The notes: a model not told the origin generated them from the sequence alone. Positions 1 through 10,300 are shown, counted from the stretch's first letter. The stretch: DNA of 64,000 nucleotides from Bacillus sp. 491mf (GCF_900112415.1 NZ_FOLV01000007.1:1-64000); one strand, 5' to 3'. Numbers and translations: made by a program.

Positions 1-157
1 TGTCAGGGGCGTGGGCGTCCTGCGATTCTGAGCGAGCCGCTTCCGCTTTTCTTAAGAAGTTAGGCGGGAGATAAACTGCTGGCATGCGCCCGATTGGTGA
101 GGGCTGATAATCAGTGGGGGATGAAGAAAACCCCCACTGATTAAAGTTTCACTTTAT
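1..157 (+). repeat. bcr1-like dispersed repeat, cut by window edge
   Basis: This is the right part of a repeat also present at 18423-18615, 44035-44192 and 62702-62825. It carries a strong hairpin (ATCAGTGGGGG paired with CCCCCACTGAT, about 108-142) and ends in GTTTCACTTTAT. It has the same roughly 30-bp internal insert (GCGAGCCGCTTCCGCTTTTC and flanks) as the 18.4 kb copy. I recognise it as the B. cereus group element bcr1 from memory of its sequence and its TTTAT flanks. Its last TTTAT (153-157) contains the stop codon of the minus-strand peptidase gene. Confidence 0.8.
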
Positions 158-1251
158 TTTACAAACTGCAATTCTTTCGGGAACTTCGTTAAAATTTCCA
201 CGCCATCTTTTGTAACGTAAACATCATCTTCAATACGAACGCCGCCTACGTTTGGTACGTAAATACCTGGCTCGATTGTGAAGACCATTCCTTCGCGTAA
301 TGGAGAGTTGTTACCTTCTTTTACGTCTGGATATTCGTGAACGCTAATGCCAAGTCCATGACCAAGGCGGTGCGGGAATAAGTCACCGTAGCCAGCATCT
401 GCGATTACTGAACGAGCAGCATGGTCGATTTCACTAAATGTTGCGCCTGGTTTACATGATTCAACAGCGTTTAATTGACCTTTTAATACAGTTTCATAGA
501 TATGTTTTTGTTCGTCTGAAATTTCGCCAAATGCAACTGTACGTGTAATATCAGAGCAATAACCGTCGATAATAACACCTAAGTCAAATAGAACGAAATC
601 ACCGCGCCCTATTTTGTTTGCACCAGGAACGCCGTGCGGAAGTGCAGAGTTTGCCCCTGTTAGTACCATTGTGTCAAAGGACATTTTATGTATGCCTTTT
701 TTCTTTAATTCATGCTCAATTGTTGCAAGTACTTCAAGTTCACTGCGATTCTCTTGAATGGCATTTATCCCAATTTCAACTGCATAGTCAGCCATCGCAG
801 CAGCTTCGCGTAAAATCGACAGTTCTTTTTCGTCTTTAATTAAGCGAAGTTCACGTACTTTTTCTTCAGCTGATCTGAAAGCTGCTTTTGGGAATAGTTG
901 TGATAAGTGCTCGTAGCGCTCTACGTTTAAATGCTCTTTTTCAATTGCGACTGCACTTGCATCGATGCCGCGTGCTTCAATTGCTTTTGCAATCATATCC
1001 CATGGGTTGTCTGTATCTGTATATCCAATAATTTCATGAGTCCAGCCAGCGCCTCTTGCATGCCCTTCTTCCATTTTTGGACAAATTAACATCGGTTCTT
1101 TTTCTTGAAATACAAATAGACCTAGTAGTCTTTCATGCGGTTCACAGTGGAAGTTTGTCATATAGAAGACATTCGGTGTAGAAGTTAAGAATGCAGCCTC
1201 TGTATTTTTTTCTTGTAGCCATTGCATTAATTTTTCTAATCTAGTATTCAT
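154..1251 (-). CDS. Xaa-Pro dipeptidase/aminopeptidase, M24B family
   Basis: A 365-aa cytoplasmic metallopeptidase expected to remove an N-terminal residue preceding proline. The first ~130 residues form the creatinase-like N-terminal domain; the rest is the pita-bread catalytic domain. The five metal ligands of the M24 family are visible: Asp in VLFDLG, Asp in CSDITRT, His in RLGHGLG, Glu in FTIEPG and Glu in VRIEDD. The ATG has an AGGTGC-type ribosome site just upstream on the minus strand. It is divergent from ytkL across a 147-bp promoter region. Its TAA stop falls inside the terminal TTTAT of the adjacent repeat. Family assignment is firm; the exact substrate (dipeptide or longer) is not visible. 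Confidence 0.9.
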   Translation of the reverse strand: MNTRLEKLMQWLQEKNTEAAFLTSTPNVFYMTNFHCEPHERLLGLFVFQEKEPMLICPKMEEGHARGAGWTHEIIGYTDTDNPWDMIAKAIEARGIDASAVAIEKEHLNVERYEHLSQLFPKAAFRSAEEKVRELRLIKDEKELSILREAAAMADYAVEIGINAIQENRSELEVLATIEHELKKKGIHKMSFDTMVLTGANSALPHGVPGANKIGRGDFVLFDLGVIIDGYCSDITRTVAFGEISDEQKHIYETVLKGQLNAVESCKPGATFSEIDHAARSVIADAGYGDLFPHRLGHGLGISVHEYPDVKEGNNSPLREGMVFTIEPGIYVPNVGGVRIEDDVYVTKDGVEILTKFPKELQFVK

Positions 1252-1398
1252 AGATTTGCACCTCCGAAATTTTGATTACATGTATAACTTTACATCGAAT
1301 GAAAGTATTCTGACAAGCAAATCGATGTTTGAAAAGACAGGGAATTTCGAAATCATGTAGAATAAGAGGTGGAATATAAACAAGGGAGGAATAAATGA

Positions 1399-2082
1399 AT
1401 GAAAGTATCTTATCACGGTCATTCTGTCGTAAAGATTGAAACGAATGGAAAGGTTATTTTAATTGATCCGTTTATTACAGGAAATCCGAAAACAGATTTA
1501 AAAGTAGAAGACGTAACAGTAGATGCGATTATCCTTTCTCATGGTCATGGTGATCACGTTGGGGATACAGTAGAACTTGCGAAGAAACATAATGCGGTTG
1601 TCGTGGCGCCGTTTGAACTAGCAACATTTTTAGGATGGCAGGGCGTGAATACACATCCGATGCATATCGGTGGCTCATATGTGTTTGATTTTGGAAAAGT
1701 GAAATTTACACAAGCATTTCATGGGTCAAGTTATATTGATGAAGAAAATCAGACAATTACATACACAGGAATGCCAGCTGGAATTTTATTTACCGCCGAG
1801 GAAAAAACAGTGTATCATGCAGGAGATACTGCGTTATTTTCTGATATGAAGTTAATCGGTTCTCTTAATAACATTGATTTAGCATTTTTACCAATTGGGG
1901 ATAACTTTACAATGGGACCAGACGATGCCGCGCTCGCAGCAGAATGGATCGGGGCAAAAATCGTTGTGCCGATGCACTATAATACATCCCCAGTCATTCA
2001 ACAAGATCCGCATCAATTTGTAGAGAAACTAACGAGCGGTGTAGGAAAAGTATTAGAAGCTGGGGAAGGAATTGAATTGTAA
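1399..2082 (+). CDS. ytkL: UPF0173 metal-dependent hydrolase YtkL
   Basis: A 227-aa metallo-beta-lactamase-fold protein. The zinc signature HGHGDH lies near residue 50 ([12 protein letters not shown]), followed by HAGDT near 140 and PMHYN near 195, as in the UPF0173 family. The physiological substrate of this family is unknown to me. Of two overlapping ATGs (1395 and 1399), 1399 gives the family start MKVSYHGHS and sits about 8 nt behind GGGAGGA. A hairpin terminator follows directly. Length and sequence match B. subtilis YtkL. Confidence 0.92.
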   Translation: MKVSYHGHSVVKIETNGKVILIDPFITGNPKTDLKVEDVTVDAIILSHGHGDHVGDTVELAKKHNAVVVAPFELATFLGWQGVNTHPMHIGGSYVFDFGKVKFTQAFHGSSYIDEENQTITYTGMPAGILFTAEEKTVYHAGDTALFSDMKLIGSLNNIDLAFLPIGDNFTMGPDDAALAAEWIGAKIVVPMHYNTSPVIQQDPHQFVEKLTSGVGKVLEAGEGIEL

Positions 2083-2088
2083 AAAAAG

Positions 2089-2123
2089 AAACCTTCATTT
2101 TGCGCGGCAAAGTGAAGGTTTTT
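2089..2123 (+). terminator. Rho-independent terminator of ytkL
   Basis: Stem AACCTTCATTTT / AAAGTGAAGGTT (one G-U pair) followed by T residues. It overlaps the stop codon of the small minus-strand ORF at 2122-2280. Confidence 0.85.
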
Positions 2124-2280
2124 AAATGTGAGAAGGGTATAATGTAAATGTTATATTTGTTATATCATTGTTAGATTGTGATGTGCCTACTTCTTCTGTT
2201 TCGTTTAATGCTATTGCTACTTTCTTTCCATCCACAAATGCTAATAATACCGCTCCGATAATGTTTAAAACTTTTTTCAT
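2122..2280 (-). CDS. hypothetical 52-aa protein
   Basis: A short ORF beginning MKKVLNIIGAVLLAFVDGKK and ending with a Thr/Asn-rich tail. I do not recognise it. Support is an ATG preceded by AAAAGGGGCGAT at good spacing and a hydrophobic N-terminus of about 12 residues after two lysines, which could be a short signal or membrane segment. It converges on ytkL, with its stop inside the ytkL terminator. No downstream partner is apparent. Real expression is uncertain. Confidence 0.5.
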   Translation of the reverse strand: MKKVLNIIGAVLLAFVDGKKVAIALNETEEVGTSQSNNDITNITFTLYPSHI

Positions 2281-2513
2281 ATCATATCGCCCCTTTTCTC
2301 TTATTTCTTGTTTTTATTGTACGATAAGGAAATGAAACGAACCATCGAATGAGGTGACAAGGAAATTACATTATTGTAAGAAACTTGTATAGATTTGTTA
2401 TAAAAAATAATAGTACAGATATAGGAACATGCAGTGTAACAGTTTTGGAAATATAGTATACTAAAAATACAACACATGAAGAATCTAGGGAAAAGAAAGT
2501 ATGGTGAATTTTT

Positions 2514-3827
2514 TTGGCTACGAAACACAATCAAATTTTGGAATATATTAACAGTTTGCCGATTGGGCATAAAATTTCTGTGCGCCAAATTGCAAAAGAG
2601 CTCGGCGTGAGTGAAGGAACGGCGTATCGTGCGATTAAAGATGCGGAAAATAAAGGATATGTAAGTACAATTGAACGGGTCGGGACAATTCGTATTGAAC
2701 AAAAGAAGAAAGAAAATATTGAAAAGCTAACATTTGCGGAAGTTGTTAATATTGTTGATGGTCAAGTACTTGGCGGAAGAGAAGGTCTACATAAAACGTT
2801 AAATAAATTTGTAATTGGAGCAATGAAACTAGAAGCGATGATGCGCTATACAGAAGCCGGAAACTTACTTATTATCGGAAACCGTACACAAGCACATCAA
2901 TTAGCACTTGAAGAAGGAGCAGCTGTACTCATTACAGGTGGATTTGATACGGAAGAACATGTGAAGAAATTAGCAGATGAGTTAAAGCTTCCAATTATTT
3001 CGAGTAGCTATGATACATTTACAGTAGCCACGCTTATTAACCGTGCTATTTATGATCAGCTTATTAAAAAAGAAATTGTTCTTGTTGAAGATATTTTAAC
3101 ACCAATTGAAGAGACGATATGTTTACAGCCAAATGATACAGTAGAAAAATGGCATAAGTATAATGAAGAAACGATGCATGGACGTTATCCGATTGTAGAT
3201 GAAGCAAATAAAGTACTCGGCATTGTAACATCAAAAGATATGATTGGTGTAGCAAAAGACACACCAATTGAAAAAGTAATGACAAAACAGCCGATTACTG
3301 TAAACGGAAAAATGTCTGTTGCCGCAGCGGCACGTATGATGGTGTGGGAAGGGATTGAGCTTCTTCCTGTTGTTGACGATAGTAATACATTGCAAGGCAT
3401 TATTAGTCGTCAAGATGTGCTCCAAGCACTCCAAATGATTCAGCGTCAGCCGCAAGTTGGAGAAACGATTGATGATATTGTAACAAATCAATTTGTGAAT
3501 CAGAAAGAAGCAAAACAAGATCACTCATATCATTTTTCTGTTACGCCGCAAATGACAAATTCGATTGGAACTTTGTCGTACGGCGTATTCACAACAATTG
3601 TGACAGAAGCGACCAATCGTGTCCTGCGCGCGCTGAAAAAAGGTGACATAATTGTTGAAAACTTAACCATTTACTTTGTAAAACCGGTTCAAATTGACAA
3701 CATTGTATCCGTCCATCCGAAAGTATTAGAAATTGGACGTAAGTTTGCTAAGGTTGAAGTAGAAGTACATCACGAAAATAGTGTTGTTGGAAAAGCATTG
3801 CTTATGGTTCAATTGATTGATCGGTAA
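2514..3827 (+). CDS. ytoI: YtoI: HTH, DRTGG, tandem CBS and hotdog-type domain protein
   Basis: A 437-aa cytoplasmic protein, probably a nucleotide-sensing regulator. Domains in order: N-terminal winged HTH (about 1-65, with GVSEGTAYRAIKDAENKG), DRTGG domain (about 70-185), two CBS motifs (about 190-310, including GRYPIVDEANKVLGIVTSKD) and a C-terminal hotdog/thioesterase-like domain (about 335-435, with GTLSYGVFTTIVTEATNRV). The arrangement and sequence match B. subtilis YtoI. The start is TTG with a weak GGTGA ribosome site; an upstream ATG at 2501 is out of frame. It is monocistronic here. The ligand is unknown; adenine nucleotides are the usual CBS ligands. Confidence 0.9.
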   Translation: MATKHNQILEYINSLPIGHKISVRQIAKELGVSEGTAYRAIKDAENKGYVSTIERVGTIRIEQKKKENIEKLTFAEVVNIVDGQVLGGREGLHKTLNKFVIGAMKLEAMMRYTEAGNLLIIGNRTQAHQLALEEGAAVLITGGFDTEEHVKKLADELKLPIISSSYDTFTVATLINRAIYDQLIKKEIVLVEDILTPIEETICLQPNDTVEKWHKYNEETMHGRYPIVDEANKVLGIVTSKDMIGVAKDTPIEKVMTKQPITVNGKMSVAAAARMMVWEGIELLPVVDDSNTLQGIISRQDVLQALQMIQRQPQVGETIDDIVTNQFVNQKEAKQDHSYHFSVTPQMTNSIGTLSYGVFTTIVTEATNRVLRALKKGDIIVENLTIYFVKPVQIDNIVSVHPKVLEIGRKFAKVEVEVHHENSVVGKALLMVQLIDR

Positions 3828-3926
3828 GAAGGGAGAGCGGTCTGAAAGGGCAGCTTTTCTTGTATAAATAGATATCTGAATCTTCCATTTTATGTGTTAT
3901 AATGGAAGAAAAAGGAGGTCTTATTT

Positions 3927-4172
3927 ATGTTATTTGCTAGTATCTTTTTCGGAAGTATTGCACTTTTTTACTTCCTCATTATGATTCCAATTCAATACTC
4001 CTATATATCTGGTTTGAAAGAACGAATGAAAAGAACAGGCCTCACGCAAAATGAGTTATATGAAAAGATGTCATTTGAAGAAGAACAAGCACATTTCAAT
4101 TTGCAAGGAAGTTTGTTTAATTTACCGTCTGCGCTTGTTGCGAGTTATATATATAAATTGCGTCATCGTTAA
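3927..4172 (+). CDS. small membrane protein of unknown function
   Basis: An 81-aa protein with one long hydrophobic segment (about 3-25, FASIFFGSIALFYFLIMIPI) and a charged cytoplasmic tail with a TGLTQNELYEKMSFEEEQ stretch. Start ATG is preceded by AAAGGAGGT at ideal spacing, so translation is very likely. I do not recognise a function. It is convergent with nat and shares its bidirectional terminator. Confidence 0.75.
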   Translation: MLFASIFFGSIALFYFLIMIPIQYSYISGLKERMKRTGLTQNELYEKMSFEEEQAHFNLQGSLFNLPSALVASYIYKLRHR

Positions 4173-4181
4173 TAACAAAAG

Positions 4182-4230
4182 AAAAGCGTTCATCCTTTCA
4201 ACGAATATTGCTGAAAGGATGAACGCTTTT
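4182..4230. terminator. bidirectional terminator
   Basis: A 19-bp perfect stem (4182-4200 with 4212-4230, AAAAGCGTTCATCCTTTCA arm) with an 11-nt loop. A-rich and T-rich flanks on both sides suit both the plus-strand membrane protein gene and minus-strand nat. Confidence 0.9.
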
Positions 4231-4989
4231 TTATTTAACTGCAATGCCAAATTCACGCAAAGCAAGTGCTTGAAAAGTCTGTAGATCAATCGTTTGTTTC
4301 GATTTCTGCTTCCCTTTTGTTACGGTATACGTTTTGTCTGTTAGCGTAATGTGACCATCGTCTGTTCGCTTTGCAAGAAGTGGAGATTTATTGAATGGTG
4401 ATTGTTCATGGTGGGTAATGATTTGTTGTGCGTTCTGTAAAGCTGTTTCATTAATTGGCGATGTGAAGAAGTCGTAGCCAATTTCTAAAGTGCCATTTTG
4501 ATATTTTTCAAATGCATATTCTCCGAAAGTTGTTTTTTTCTTTTGAATGCGGTATTCACCTGTTGAAGACGTTATTGTTTCCCCTGTAAACGGAAGAGGT
4601 TGCAGAGCATGATGGGAACCGAAACCGACATCGATTAAATATGGCTGCCTGTCATGATGTAGCATCGTTGCAAAGTGTGTTTGGGTGAGGCGCTTTTCTT
4701 CGTTGTTAAAAACAGTCCCTCCAATTAAATGAACGTCGAATCCTAGTTCTTTTAAAGCGTAGTAAAATAAAGGATTCAGCTCATAGCAAACACCGCCGCG
4801 CCGGCTGTCTATAATCTTTCTTTTTAAATCTTTAAAGGTAAGATCAATGCTTTCATTTTGAATAATACTCATATTTTCAAATGGTACATGTTTCGCAAAT
4901 TGAAATTGTAACGTACAAATATCTTCAAAAGTTACATCTTGCTTTTCATATTGAATCCGGTTGAAAAAATCGTTTAGAAAGGTGTTCAT
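4231..4989 (-). CDS. nat: arylamine N-acetyltransferase (NAT)
   Basis: A 252-aa cytoplasmic enzyme transferring acetyl from acetyl-CoA to arylamines or related xenobiotics. The catalytic Cys is in RRGGVCYELN (near residue 70), the His in TQTHFATML (near 108) and the Asp in YLIDVGFG (near 123), which makes the Cys-His-Asp triad. The N-terminus FENMSIIQNE matches the family. The gene starts 14 nt after ytpI stops and is likely co-transcribed with it. Length is slightly under the usual 260-280. Natural substrate is not deducible. Confidence 0.92.
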   Translation of the reverse strand: MNTFLNDFFNRIQYEKQDVTFEDICTLQFQFAKHVPFENMSIIQNESIDLTFKDLKRKIIDSRRGGVCYELNPLFYYALKELGFDVHLIGGTVFNNEEKRLTQTHFATMLHHDRQPYLIDVGFGSHHALQPLPFTGETITSSTGEYRIQKKKTTFGEYAFEKYQNGTLEIGYDFFTSPINETALQNAQQIITHHEQSPFNKSPLLAKRTDDGHITLTDKTYTVTKGKQKSKQTIDLQTFQALALREFGIAVK

Positions 4990-5003
4990 TTCATCTCACC
5001 TCA

Positions 5004-5306
5004 TTATTTTTGTAACTGCTCAGCTTCTTGAATCGCAAGCGGTAAGAAATGCTTGTATTGGCGAATGCCGTTGTAGATACTAGCGCCCCCAACGATTACA
5101 AATAAAATGCCGACGATAATACGGGATGTTGAAATTTCTAGGAAAAATTGATTTACGCCAAATAAGGCAACAAATAAACCGAGTGCAATTGCTGATTTTC
5201 CTGCAAGCCATCCTTTCTCCATCGAACGGTTAGTGCGAAAATATTTCGTTTTGTAGAAGAGATATAACATAAATGTAACGATAATACAAAAGACTAATAC
5301 TGGCAT
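5004..5306 (-). CDS. ytpI: YtpI family membrane protein
   Basis: A 100-aa protein with three hydrophobic segments (about 1-18, 35-55, 62-80) and a basic loop with TKYFRTNRSMEKGW, matching the B. subtilis YtpI family. Function unknown. Start ATG lies behind GGGGGATT. It is first gene of a probable two-gene unit with nat, and is divergent from nrnA. Confidence 0.88.
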   Translation of the reverse strand: MPVLVFCIIVTFMLYLFYKTKYFRTNRSMEKGWLAGKSAIALGLFVALFGVNQFFLEISTSRIIVGILFVIVGGASIYNGIRQYKHFLPLAIQEAEQLQK

Positions 5307-5383
5307 GACCCCAATCCCCCATCTATTTGTATGTTCTTTCTTTATTGTAATTCAATTCTCCCCCTGTATGAAGTGTTTTGAGC

Positions 5384-5389
5384 TATAAT
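5384..5389 (+). promoter_or_regulatory. -10 box upstream of nrnA
   Basis: A perfect TATAAT 34 nt before the nrnA start. It falls inside an open frame that could be read upstream of the true ATG, an argument against starting the gene earlier. No convincing -35 was found. Confidence 0.5.
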
Positions 5390-5422
5390 AGGAATAAATT
5401 GGCCGAAAAGGAGATTTTATAT

Positions 5423-6355
5423 ATGCATGAGAAAATTTTAGGAGCAATTAAGCAATTTGATACAATTATTATCCATCGTCATGTTCGTCCAGATCCAGAT
5501 GCATTAGGTTCGCAGTGCGGTCTTGGTACGATGCTGCAAGAGTCGTTCCTGGAGAAAAAGATTTATATGGTAGGATACAACGAACCGTCTTTAGCGTACT
5601 TACACGTAATGGATGAAATTGATGATGCTACGTATGAAGAGGCGCTTGTCATTGTTTGTGATACAGCAAATCAAGAGCGTGTTTGCGATCAGCGTTATAC
5701 AAAAGGAAAGCAATTAATTAAAATTGATCATCATCCGAATGAAGATCCGTACGGTGATATTGTTTGGGTAGATACAACATCAAGTTCTACAAGTGAACTG
5801 ATTTATGAATTTTACTTATACGGCAAGGATAAAGGATTAACGTTATCAAAAGAAGCAGCACGTCTTATTTTAGCTGGTATCGTTGGTGATACAGGGCGTT
5901 TCTTATTCCCAAACACATCTGCTAAAACACTTCATTATGCATCTGAGCTTGTGGGAGTGGGCGTTGAATTCCCAGCATTATATGATGAAATGTATAAAAC
6001 AAATGAGCGTATTGCACGTTTAAATGGTTACATTTTGCAAAACTTTACGATGACAGAAGAAGGTGCAGCTTACGTTAAACTAACAAAGGAAGTATTAGAG
6101 CAGTTTGATGTGCTTCCGTCTCAAGCTTCAGGAGTTGTTGGAGCTCTTGGAAATATTGAAGGATTAAAAGCGTGGGTTCTATTTTTAGAGGAAAAAGATG
6201 TGATTCGTGTTCGCCTTCGTTCAAAAGGTCCGGTCATTAATACGTTGGCAATGCGATATAACGGCGGAGGGCATCCGATGGCGTCCGGGGCAAAAGCTTT
6301 TTCTTGGGAAGAAGCGGACCGCATTTTTGCAGATTTACGTGAAGTGTGTAAATAA
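5423..6355 (+). CDS. nrnA: nanoRNase/pAp phosphatase NrnA (DHH family)
   Basis: A 310-aa DHH/DHHA1 phosphoesterase that finishes RNA decay by hydrolysing 2-5-nt oligoribonucleotides and dephosphorylates 3',5'-pAp to AMP. Visible motifs: HRHVRPDPDALGS (metal-binding motif I), CDTANQERV (II), IKIDHHPNED (the DHH signature) and the C-terminal DHHA1 loop GGGHPMASGA. The start at ATG 5423 sits 9 nt behind AAAAGGAGA; an in-frame TTG at 5378 lies upstream of the -10 box and is rejected. Matches B. subtilis NrnA (YtqI) in length and order. Confidence 0.95.
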   Translation: MHEKILGAIKQFDTIIIHRHVRPDPDALGSQCGLGTMLQESFLEKKIYMVGYNEPSLAYLHVMDEIDDATYEEALVIVCDTANQERVCDQRYTKGKQLIKIDHHPNEDPYGDIVWVDTTSSSTSELIYEFYLYGKDKGLTLSKEAARLILAGIVGDTGRFLFPNTSAKTLHYASELVGVGVEFPALYDEMYKTNERIARLNGYILQNFTMTEEGAAYVKLTKEVLEQFDVLPSQASGVVGALGNIEGLKAWVLFLEEKDVIRVRLRSKGPVINTLAMRYNGGGHPMASGAKAFSWEEADRIFADLREVCK

Positions 6356-6390
6356 CAAGAAAGGTAGAGGGGGCTCTACCTTTCTTGTTT
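6356..6390. terminator. bidirectional terminator nrnA/ytrI
   Basis: Stem CAAGAAAGGTAGAG / CTCTACCTTTCTTG with a GGGG loop, followed by TTTTATTTT. It lies between convergent nrnA and ytrI and overlaps the ytrI 3' end. Confidence 0.85.
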
Positions 6391-6876
6391 TATTTTGACG
6401 CTAATTGTAAGTGTTGTGTCAAACGAAACCGTTTCGATTTCAAATCGATAGACACGGTCATAATATTTATATACTTTATTTTCAATGGCCTTTTTCAGTA
6501 GCTCTTTATTATTGGCGACGCTTCGAATATTTTGGGTGAGTAAGTGACGGAGATCATCGCGAATTGATGTCGTTAAAGTTTCAACGGTAAGAGAATTTAA
6601 ATTATATTTCTCGTAATCGACAATTTCAATTTCAATTTCTTGAATGGTTAACATATTTTTATTTTCTTCATTTTCTTTCTTTTGATCTTCCGTGAGTACA
6701 CGTAAATCTTCGGTTAGTTTTTTTATTTGTGCTTCTTGTGTTTCGAGTGTTTTAGTTTGTTCTTCTTGAAACACGCCGTATATGTATAAAAAAATAATCC
6801 AGCTTAAAATACCACCAACAGCCGCACCGCCTAAAAATAATTTCCAGCGATTAGAGAGCGAGCTTGGGAATTTCAT
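6376..6876 (-). CDS. ytrI: sporulation membrane protein YtrI
   Basis: A 166-aa protein with a single N-terminal membrane segment (about residues 12-33, FLGGAAVGGILSWIIFLYIY), a charged coiled-coil-like stretch (about 37-75, QTKTLETQEAQIKKLTEDL) and a C-terminal domain. It belongs to the YtrI family, needed for efficient sporulation in B. subtilis. I choose the internal ATG at 6876 over one at 6897: it overlaps the ytrH stop as ATGA, the classic coupling arrangement, and gives the family length. It is the second gene of ytrH-ytrI; mother-cell SigE expression is known for the B. subtilis pair but is not visible here. Confidence 0.85.
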   Translation of the reverse strand: MKFPSSLSNRWKLFLGGAAVGGILSWIIFLYIYGVFQEEQTKTLETQEAQIKKLTEDLRVLTEDQKKENEENKNMLTIQEIEIEIVDYEKYNLNSLTVETLTTSIRDDLRHLLTQNIRSVANNKELLKKAIENKVYKYYDRVYRFEIETVSFDTTLTISVKIKQER

Positions 6877-7208
6877 ATGTGCTCTTGTGTAATCCATTTA
6901 ATAATCGTGAATCCTGTTTGCATACCGCCTGTAGCAAAAAAAATAAGGAGAATTTGTTTCACAATATCTTTTGTATCTCCTCCAAAAAAGCTGCGTTCAA
7001 AGCTATAAAATGTATCGAAAGTTCCGCCAATGGCAGCGACGAGAGCCCAAATTCGCAAATTCACTGCAAATTGCGTAATCATTGTGAGCGGTGGTTTTCC
7101 TACTAAAAAAGCACCGACTCCGCCAATTAATGAGCCACCTATCATAACACCAAGAGCAATAAAATAACTCGTAATGAGAAGAGAGAAAAAGCTTTGGTTC
7201 ACTTCCAT
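6873..7208 (-). CDS. ytrH: sporulation protein YtrH
   Basis: A 111-aa polytopic membrane protein with Gly-rich hydrophobic segments (YFIALGVMIGGSLIGGVGAF and a C-terminal pair), matching the YtrH sporulation family. Three ATGs occur in a row; only the third, at 7208, sits about 7 nt from AAGGAGA, so I take that one (the first would be 1 nt away). It overlaps ytrI by 4 nt and is divergent from dnaE. Confidence 0.85.
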   Translation of the reverse strand: MEVNQSFFSLLITSYFIALGVMIGGSLIGGVGAFLVGKPPLTMITQFAVNLRIWALVAAIGGTFDTFYSFERSFFGGDTKDIVKQILLIFFATGGMQTGFTIIKWITQEHI

Positions 7209-7313
7209 CATCATTCTCCTTTCTTTTTCAAGTATATGGACAAAGAAGGGGAAGTATGTTTTGATTTCACGTATAATAGGAAGTAGTCAAATAGATAAAG
7301 AGAGGGTATAAAA

Positions 7314-10300
7314 GTGAAGTTTGTGCATTTACAATGTCAAACCGTTTATAGTTTATTGAAAAGTGCTTGTAAAATAGATGAGCTTGTTCATCAAGCGAAA
7401 GAACTTGGATTTCCGGCATTAGCAATTACAGATGAAAATGTGATGTATGGTGTTATACCGTTTTATAAAGCGTGTAAAAAAGCGGGGATTCAGCCGATTA
7501 TCGGTTTAACAGCTTCCATATGGAATGAAGAAGAGGAGCAGTCTTATCCGCTTGTTTTACTGGCTGAAAACGAAACAGGCTACCTTAATTTACTTAAAAT
7601 TTCTAGCAGCATTATGACAAAGTCAAAAGAGGGTATTCCAAAGAAATGGCTTGCGCATTATGCGGGGGGATTAATTGCGATTTCTCCAGGAAAAGAAGGG
7701 GAAATTGAAAAACTTTTATTGCAAGGGAAACATGAGGCTGCTGCGGAAGTAGCAAATATGTATAAACAAATATTTGCCAGCTTTTATATAAGCGTGCAGC
7801 ACCATGCTGTTCAAGAGGAATTGTTGCTGCAAGAAGAGCTTCTACCATTTGCAAAGCAGCTTGATATTTTGATTGTGGCGACAAATGATATTCGTTATGT
7901 AAAACAAAGTGATGCGATTGTGCAGGAGTGTTTATTATCAGTTCATAGCGGGACGAAAATGGCTGATTCAGAAAGACCGCGTTTGCAGACTGATCAATAC
8001 TATATGAAATCAGCATCTGAAATGGAGGCGTTATTTGCCTCAATTCCTGAAGCGGTTCAAAACACATTAAGTATTGCTAAGCGTTGTCACGTAGAAATTC
8101 CGTTTCAGACAAATCAACTGCCGAAGTTTCCAGTACCAACAAATGAATCATCTGATCAATTTTTACGCCGCCTTTGTGAAGAAGGATTGCATAAGCGTTA
8201 TGAAATTGTGAATGATGTGCATAAAGCGCGTTTAAATCATGAACTGCATACTATTTCTCGAATGGGATTTAGTGATTATTTTCTTATTGTATGGGACTTT
8301 ATGAAATACGCTCATGAGCATGGTATTTTAACAGGGCCAGGCCGTGGTTCGGCAGCTGGGTCACTTGTATCTTATGTGCTCGAAATTACGGATATCGACC
8401 CGATTCAATACAATTTACTATTTGAACGGTTCTTAAATCCAGAGCGCGTTACACTTCCTGATATCGATATTGATTTTCCAGATATTCGCCGCGATGAAAT
8501 GATTCGTTATGTGAAAAATAAGTACGGAGAACTGCGCGTTGCTCAAATTGTAACGTTTGGAACACTAGCAGCAAAAGCGGCAATTCGTGATATTGCAAGG
8601 GTAATGGGACTGCCGCCAAATGAAATTGATATTTTTTCAAAACATATTCCGTCTAAAGTCGGGATTACATTAGAAGAAGCTTACACAGAATCGCCATCGT
8701 TACAAAGTTACCTACAAAGTAACCTAGTTTTTCAAAGAGTATTTGATATTGCAAAGCGTGTAGAAGGTTTGCCGCGTCATACATCGATTCATGCCGCTGG
8801 AGTAATTATGAGTGAAGCTCCGCTTACAAATAGTGTTGCCATTCAAGGCGGTCACGATGATGTATACGTCACGCAATATCCAGCAGAAGTATTAGAAGAA
8901 CTTGGTCTGTTAAAAATGGATTTTCTTGGTCTGCGTAATTTAACATTGCTTGAAAATATTCGCATGTTTATTGCGAAGACAACGGGGACAAGTTTAGATC
9001 TACGGAAATTGCCTCTTCAAGATACAAATACATTTGCACTCCTTGGACGAGGGGATACGACAGGGATCTTTCAGCTTGAATCAAGTGGAATGCGCAATGT
9101 TCTGCGTTCGTTAAAACCGAATGAATTTGAAGATATTGTTGCGGTTAACGCATTATATCGCCCGGGACCGATGGAGCAAATTCCAGTTTTTATTGATTCC
9201 AAACATGGGAAACGTGCTATTCATTATTTGCATCCTGATTTGAAACCGATTTTAGAAAATACGTATGGTGTTATCGTTTATCAAGAACAAATCATGCAAA
9301 TTGCTTCCCGTTTAGCAGGATTTTCTCTTGGTGAGGCTGATTTATTACGCCGCGCTGTAAGTAAGAAAAATCGTGATATTTTAGACGAAGAGCGCATGCA
9401 TTTCGTGAAGGGATGCTTGCAAAATGGGTATGATGAAGAAACGGCCCAGAAAATTTATGATTTAATTGTTCGATTTGCCAATTATGGATTCAACCGAAGT
9501 CATGCAGTTGCTTATAGTATGATTGGCTATCAGCTTGCGTATTTAAAAGCAAATTATCCGCTTCAATTTATGACGGCATTATTATCAAGCGCAATTGGAA
9601 ATGAAGAGAAGATTGTGCAATATGTTAGGGAAACGAAGCGGAAAGGATTTCGTGTTTTACCGCCGTCTCTTCATAAGAGCGGTTATGAGTTTCAAGTGGA
9701 AGGAAATGCAATTCGGTATAGTTTACTTGCGATTCGCAATGTAGGGATGGCAACTGTAAATGCTTTAATTGAAGAAAGAAATAAAAAGCCATTTCAAGAT
9801 TTATTTGCGTTTTGTTTGCGCATGCCAGCGAAATTTGTGACAGAGCGCAATTTAGAAACGATGGTTTGGGCTGGTTGTTTTGATGATTTTAACGTTTCGC
9901 GTTCCGCTTTATGTAATAGTATTAAAGGTGCGTTAGAATACGCGAGCTTAGCACGGGAAATTGGTGAGGAGCTTGTGCCGAAGTCGGAGTATGCACAAGA
10001 GGCAGAACTAACGTTTATAGAACAGTTAAATAAAGAAAAAGAAGCGCTAGGCTATTATTTAACAAGTTACCCAACTGCCCAGTACGCAAAGCTTGTTAAG
10101 GAATTAGAAATCCCGACACTTGCAGAGACGATGAAACAGCAAAGAAAAGTACAACGGGCAATTGTATATTTGACAAATATAAAAGTGATTCGGACGAAAA
10201 AATTACAAAAGATGGCGTTTATCACGTTTTGTGATCAAAATCATGAAATGGAAGGGGTTGTATTTCCAGAAACGTATATCCATTTTGCAGAGCGATTACA

